Part shown: positions 6,530-9,075 of the stretch, one piece after another
How positions within the stretch are numbered: the stretch's first letter is position 1
Layout: each line of letters starts with the position of its first letter
DNA from: Lentisphaeria bacterium
GTDB lineage: Bacteria; Verrucomicrobiota; Lentisphaeria; JABSQK01; UBA12247
Assembly: GCA_003477185.1 (NCBI GenBank)
Contig: DMTJ01000211.1
Coordinates: 1-9,075, forward strand
Length of the DNA stretch: 9,075 nucleotides
Reading direction: 5' to 3'
Notes under the pieces: generated by a model
The model's database searches: none
Seen by the model: only the letters and a program-made list of their open reading frames with translations
What the model was told of the DNA's origin: nothing
Made by a program: the position numbers and the translations under genes

Positions 6530-7366
6530 ATGGAGCGCAATCTAGAGAATGAAGTGGCTGTGGTCACAGGCGGGGGCGGTGTGCTGTGCTCGGTGATGGC
6601 ACGCGAGTTGGCAGCACGCGGGGCAAAAGTCGTGGTGATGAGTCGCAAGCAGGAGAATGCGGACGCGGCCGCGGACGCGATTCGTGAGGTGAGTGATGAT
6701 GTGCTGGCGATTGCCGCCGATGTGCTGGATCGCGATAGCTTGCTGGATGCGAACGAAAAGACACGCGAGGCGTTTGGCCCGTGCACGCTGTTGGTCAATG
6801 GCGCTGGCGGGAATCACCCGGATGGCAATACGGCGATGGAGTTTCTGCAGCAGGAAGATCTGACAAACGGCACACGGACGTTTTTCGATCTGGGCTGCGA
6901 AGGGTTTTCTTTTGTGTTCGACACAAACATGATCGGTGTAGTCCAGGCGACCCAGGTGTTTGCGCGTGACATGGCCGCGACCGGGCACGGGAGTGTGATC
7001 AATGTTTCCTCAATGAGCGCGTTCTCACCGCTGACGAAAGTGGCGGCCTATAGTGCAGCCAAGGCGGCGGTGAACAACTTTACGCAATGGCTGGCAGTGC
7101 ACCTGTCCGGGACGGGAGTACGGGTGAACGCGATCGCGCCGGGATTCTTCCTTACGCGGCAGAATAAAGATCTGCTGACCAATCCGGATGGATCATACAC
7201 GGCACGTGGTGGCAAGGTGATTTCCCAGACGCCGATGGGACGCTACGGCAAGCCTGAAGAGCTGCTCGGGACGCTGGTCTGGCTTGCAGATCAGACCCAG
7301 TCTGGTTTTGTTACTGGTGTGGTCGTGCCCGTTGACGGCGGATTCAATGCGTATAGCGGGGTCTAG
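6530..7366 (+). CDS. uxuB: SDR-family D-mannonate oxidoreductase (fructuronate reductase)
   Basis: The 278-residue product is a classical short-chain dehydrogenase/reductase that closely matches, from memory, the YjmF/UxuB type that interconverts D-fructuronate and D-mannonate in hexuronate catabolism. Seen directly: the cofactor loop TGGGGVLC (13-20), NGAGGNHPD (90-98), Asn133, Ser161, and Tyr174/Lys178 in YSAAK, which form the catalytic tetrad; NAIAPGFFLT (200-209); TPMGRYGKPEELLGTLVWLA (234-253); and the end VPVDGGFNAYSGV. GGNHP and the GFNAYSGV end distinguish this subgroup from general SDRs. After the second strand there is MSRK (37-40) rather than an acidic residue, which points to NADP(H). 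The ATG at 6530 follows GAGAGGG (6513-6519) and starts four bases after the upstream stop; an upstream in-frame start at 6362 would overlap the glycosyltransferase and adds unrelated residues. Gluconate 5-dehydrogenase-like activity is the main alternative. Confidence 0.87.
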   Translation: MERNLENEVAVVTGGGGVLCSVMARELAARGAKVVVMSRKQENADAAADAIREVSDDVLAIAADVLDRDSLLDANEKTREAFGPCTLLVNGAGGNHPDGNTAMEFLQQEDLTNGTRTFFDLGCEGFSFVFDTNMIGVVQATQVFARDMAATGHGSVINVSSMSAFSPLTKVAAYSAAKAAVNNFTQWLAVHLSGTGVRVNAIAPGFFLTRQNKDLLTNPDGSYTARGGKVISQTPMGRYGKPEELLGTLVWLADQTQSGFVTGVVVPVDGGFNAYSGV

Positions 7367-7476
7367 CAGCTGGTTCTATCCCACCTTGCTCCGCTGGCAT
7401 TGGCCAGAATGCACGATAGATTCTTGAGCGCAAGGTGTTCGTTTATAGGGTTTCGTGGCTCGTAAAGAAGGGAAGC
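7367..7476 (+). promoter_or_regulatory. Intergenic region with nested inverted repeats ahead of the rhamnosidase-like gene
   Basis: An outer pair ACCTTGCTC (7383-7391) / GAGCGCAAGGT (7426-7436, two-base bulge) encloses an inner hairpin CTGGC-ATTG-GCCAG (7394-7407). No T-tract follows, so it may be a weak terminator, an RNA element or an operator. Downstream, TTCTTG (7421-7426) and TATAGG (7444-7449) are 17 bases apart and could be a poor sigma-70-type promoter. AAGAAGGGA (7465-7473) just before the ATG at 7477 is a good ribosome binding site. None of these roles is proven. Confidence 0.3.
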
Positions 7477-9075
7477 ATGGCAAGCACCCCGTTACCAGAA
7501 GACATCCGTGGGGAATGGGTTTGGAATCAAGAATCCCTTACCTCCATAGACAGTTACGTCTTTCTCCGGCGCGATTTCACGCTATTTGAGACACCACAGG
7601 TCGCAGAGCTGTGGGTTACGTCCAGCCACGCGTTCCACCTGTACATCAACGGCCGCCATTTCACTTGTGGCTCAATGGGCGGGGTCGGGGTGCGCCACTA
7701 CGTGCTGTATTTCGACGTCGGCTATACGCTAGAAGTCGGCAATAACTCGCTGGCCGTGGTGGCCCATCACATCGATATCGCCACCTATGCCCAGCAGCAG
7801 GGCGAGCGCGGGTTTTGGTGCCAGCTAAATTTGGACGGCGAGCCGTATGTCTGGACGAACGACGAATGGCTGACCTATCCTTACGAGGTCTATACGGGCC
7901 GCCAACCGCGCATTTCACGGGCCTCTACGTTCGTGGAAACGGTGGACCTAAAACGCTACCCAGTGGGCTGGCAAGAGAGCGACTTTAAGACAGACGATTG
8001 GGTCGAGGCCGGCTACACGCGGGAGGTCATCCACGCGGAACTGGATCCCTATCCGGCATTCGAGCCGACCTCTGAGCTGGTGCCGGTGCGAAATGTGCTG
8101 GTGGCTGGGCGAGCGACCTGTCTGCATTTGACCACGCATGTTTGCATTGCGCAGGCGGTAAAGGACGCACAGGGCCTGTTCATGGCCGAGACGTTCGTGC
8201 AGGTCCCCGATAACGATGATGAGACGATGCTTTACGTGTTCTGTGATGATCCGTACTATTTCTTCGTCAACGAAGAGTTGGTGAAGTGCCAGGCTTGGCG
8301 CGAGCCGCGTGACTGGGCGGACCCGCGCTGGGATACGCCTCGCTGTTTTCAGCAGGAAGAGGTGATCGACGTGGTCGGCACCGTGATTTTGCAGCCAGGC
8401 TGGAACAAGATTACGTTCTTGCAGCAGGTGGAGCCGGATTCGGCAGGGATCACGTTGGTCTTTCCGGCTTTGGCAGCGGGATCGCTCAAATTCCTGCGTG
8501 GGCCTGATGCGTTCGGACTTCCGGGCTGGAATGTGGCAGGGCCAATGCGCACGCCGTTTTCCAAGATTCACGGGACAGTATTTGTGGATAATGTACCGCA
8601 CACGTCCTACTACAAAATCACGCCGTGTGATGCAGCCGCGCACTTGCTAACCTATCAGTTTGACTCGGAAGAGGCGACTCTGCCGCCGAATGAGTTGGTG
8701 CTGAGCGAGGGGGATTTTGCGATCTTGGAGCTGCCGCAGTACACGCGCGGCTACGTAGATTGCACGTTCATCGGAAGTGCCGGTGATATCGTAGATGTGG
8801 TCTACGGGAACACTCTCCAAGGGTCCGTGCTGAGCCCGTATGACCGCGGGACCCGGAAAGTGATCACCAACACTCTACGAGAAGGGGAATGCCAGTGGCA
8901 CTCTGTCGAGGCGCATGGAATGGCCTGCATCATGGTCCTGGCCCGACAAGCAGCCACCCGAATCACGATTCGCGACCTGAGTGTGCGGCGGCTGGATCGC
9001 AGCTTCCATGAGCAGAATTTGTTTGCCTGTTCGGACGAGTTGATGAACCAGATATGGGAGGTCGGCGAGAACACG
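7477..9075 (+). CDS. GH78-like alpha-L-rhamnosidase family protein, 3' partial
   Basis: The frame is open from ATG 7477 to the right edge: 533 codons without a stop, so the C-terminus lies outside. Family members remove terminal rhamnose from plant glycosides and pectin-derived oligosaccharides. Residues 12-140 look like a galactose-binding-like beta-sandwich (WVWN..., YVFLRRDF, HLYINGRHF, NNSLAVVAHH). Residues 230-350 look like a second (YVFCDDPYYFFVNEEL, then ILQPGWNKI). Residues 405-500 match the concanavalin-like rhamnosidase domain (FAILELPQYTRGYVDCTF..GSAGDIVDVVYG). FACSDELMNQIWEVGENT (516-533) is the usual entry to the (alpha/alpha)6 catalytic barrel. The catalytic acids would lie further on and cannot be checked. 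GH78 proteins usually have 850-1100 residues, so about half is visible. There is no signal peptide, so it is probably cytoplasmic and acts on imported oligosaccharides. It sits downstream of the uronate dehydrogenase. A catalytically inactive or differently specific relative is possible. Confidence 0.8.
   Translation, partial: MASTPLPEDIRGEWVWNQESLTSIDSYVFLRRDFTLFETPQVAELWVTSSHAFHLYINGRHFTCGSMGGVGVRHYVLYFDVGYTLEVGNNSLAVVAHHIDIATYAQQQGERGFWCQLNLDGEPYVWTNDEWLTYPYEVYTGRQPRISRASTFVETVDLKRYPVGWQESDFKTDDWVEAGYTREVIHAELDPYPAFEPTSELVPVRNVLVAGRATCLHLTTHVCIAQAVKDAQGLFMAETFVQVPDNDDETMLYVFCDDPYYFFVNEELVKCQAWREPRDWADPRWDTPRCFQQEEVIDVVGTVILQPGWNKITFLQQVEPDSAGITLVFPALAAGSLKFLRGPDAFGLPGWNVAGPMRTPFSKIHGTVFVDNVPHTSYYKITPCDAAAHLLTYQFDSEEATLPPNELVLSEGDFAILELPQYTRGYVDCTFIGSAGDIVDVVYGNTLQGSVLSPYDRGTRKVITNTLREGECQWHSVEAHGMACIMVLARQAATRITIRDLSVRRLDRSFHEQNLFACSDELMNQIWEVGENT

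Noticed and set aside
7948..8643. Minus-strand open frame of 231 codons
   Set aside because: Antisense to the rhamnosidase-like gene, whose plus-strand translation has clear domain motifs throughout; no family features in the antisense product.

Overview
The window is a GC-rich, gene-dense bacterial segment with no phage, plasmid, CRISPR or insertion-sequence signature. I tentatively place it in a soil-type heterotroph, possibly an Acidobacteria (Solibacter/Bryobacter-like) or a similar carbohydrate-degrading lineage. The reasons are a secreted kelch/glycine-rich surface protein, a GH78-type rhamnosidase-like enzyme and an SDR-type mannonate oxidoreductase. This placement is inference and no marker gene fixes it.

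Layout, left to right. (1) 2-1993 (+): the C-terminal 663 codons of an exported protein with a six-blade kelch propeller, a very glycine-rich middle and a C-terminal beta-rich domain. Its N-terminus lies outside the window. (2) 1994-2211: spacer with two small hairpins. (3) 2212-2850 (+): a complete RluA-family RNA pseudouridine synthase. (4) 2851-3820: about 970 bases with no intact gene. It holds a long imperfect inverted repeat and, on the minus strand, a remnant resembling the C-terminal half of a C39-type cysteine peptidase, preceded by an unusually good Shine-Dalgarno/ATG in a different frame. (5) 3821-5512 (+): periplasmic gamma-glutamyltransferase with all key residues. (6) 5509-6525 (+): family-4-like glycosyltransferase overlapping the previous gene by four bases. 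(7) 6530-7366 (+): SDR closely resembling UxuB/YjmF mannonate oxidoreductases. (8) 7477-9075 (+): N-terminal 533 codons of a GH78-like alpha-L-rhamnosidase family protein running off the right edge. It has no listed ORF because no stop codon is reached.

Genes 5 to 7 are packed as a unit (overlap of 4, gap of 4) and are probably cotranscribed. Gene 8 follows after 110 bases on the same strand and may belong to the same unit or have its own promoter. A reasonable but unproven reading is that the last two genes serve breakdown of rhamnose- or uronate-containing plant polysaccharide. The gamma-glutamyltransferase recovers glutathione or gamma-glutamyl peptides, and its tie to the sugar genes is not obvious. 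I found no convincing new biological system. The best leads are the degenerate C39 locus, the basic cofactor-site residues of the mannonate oxidoreductase, and the 10-base C tract in the surface protein gene.
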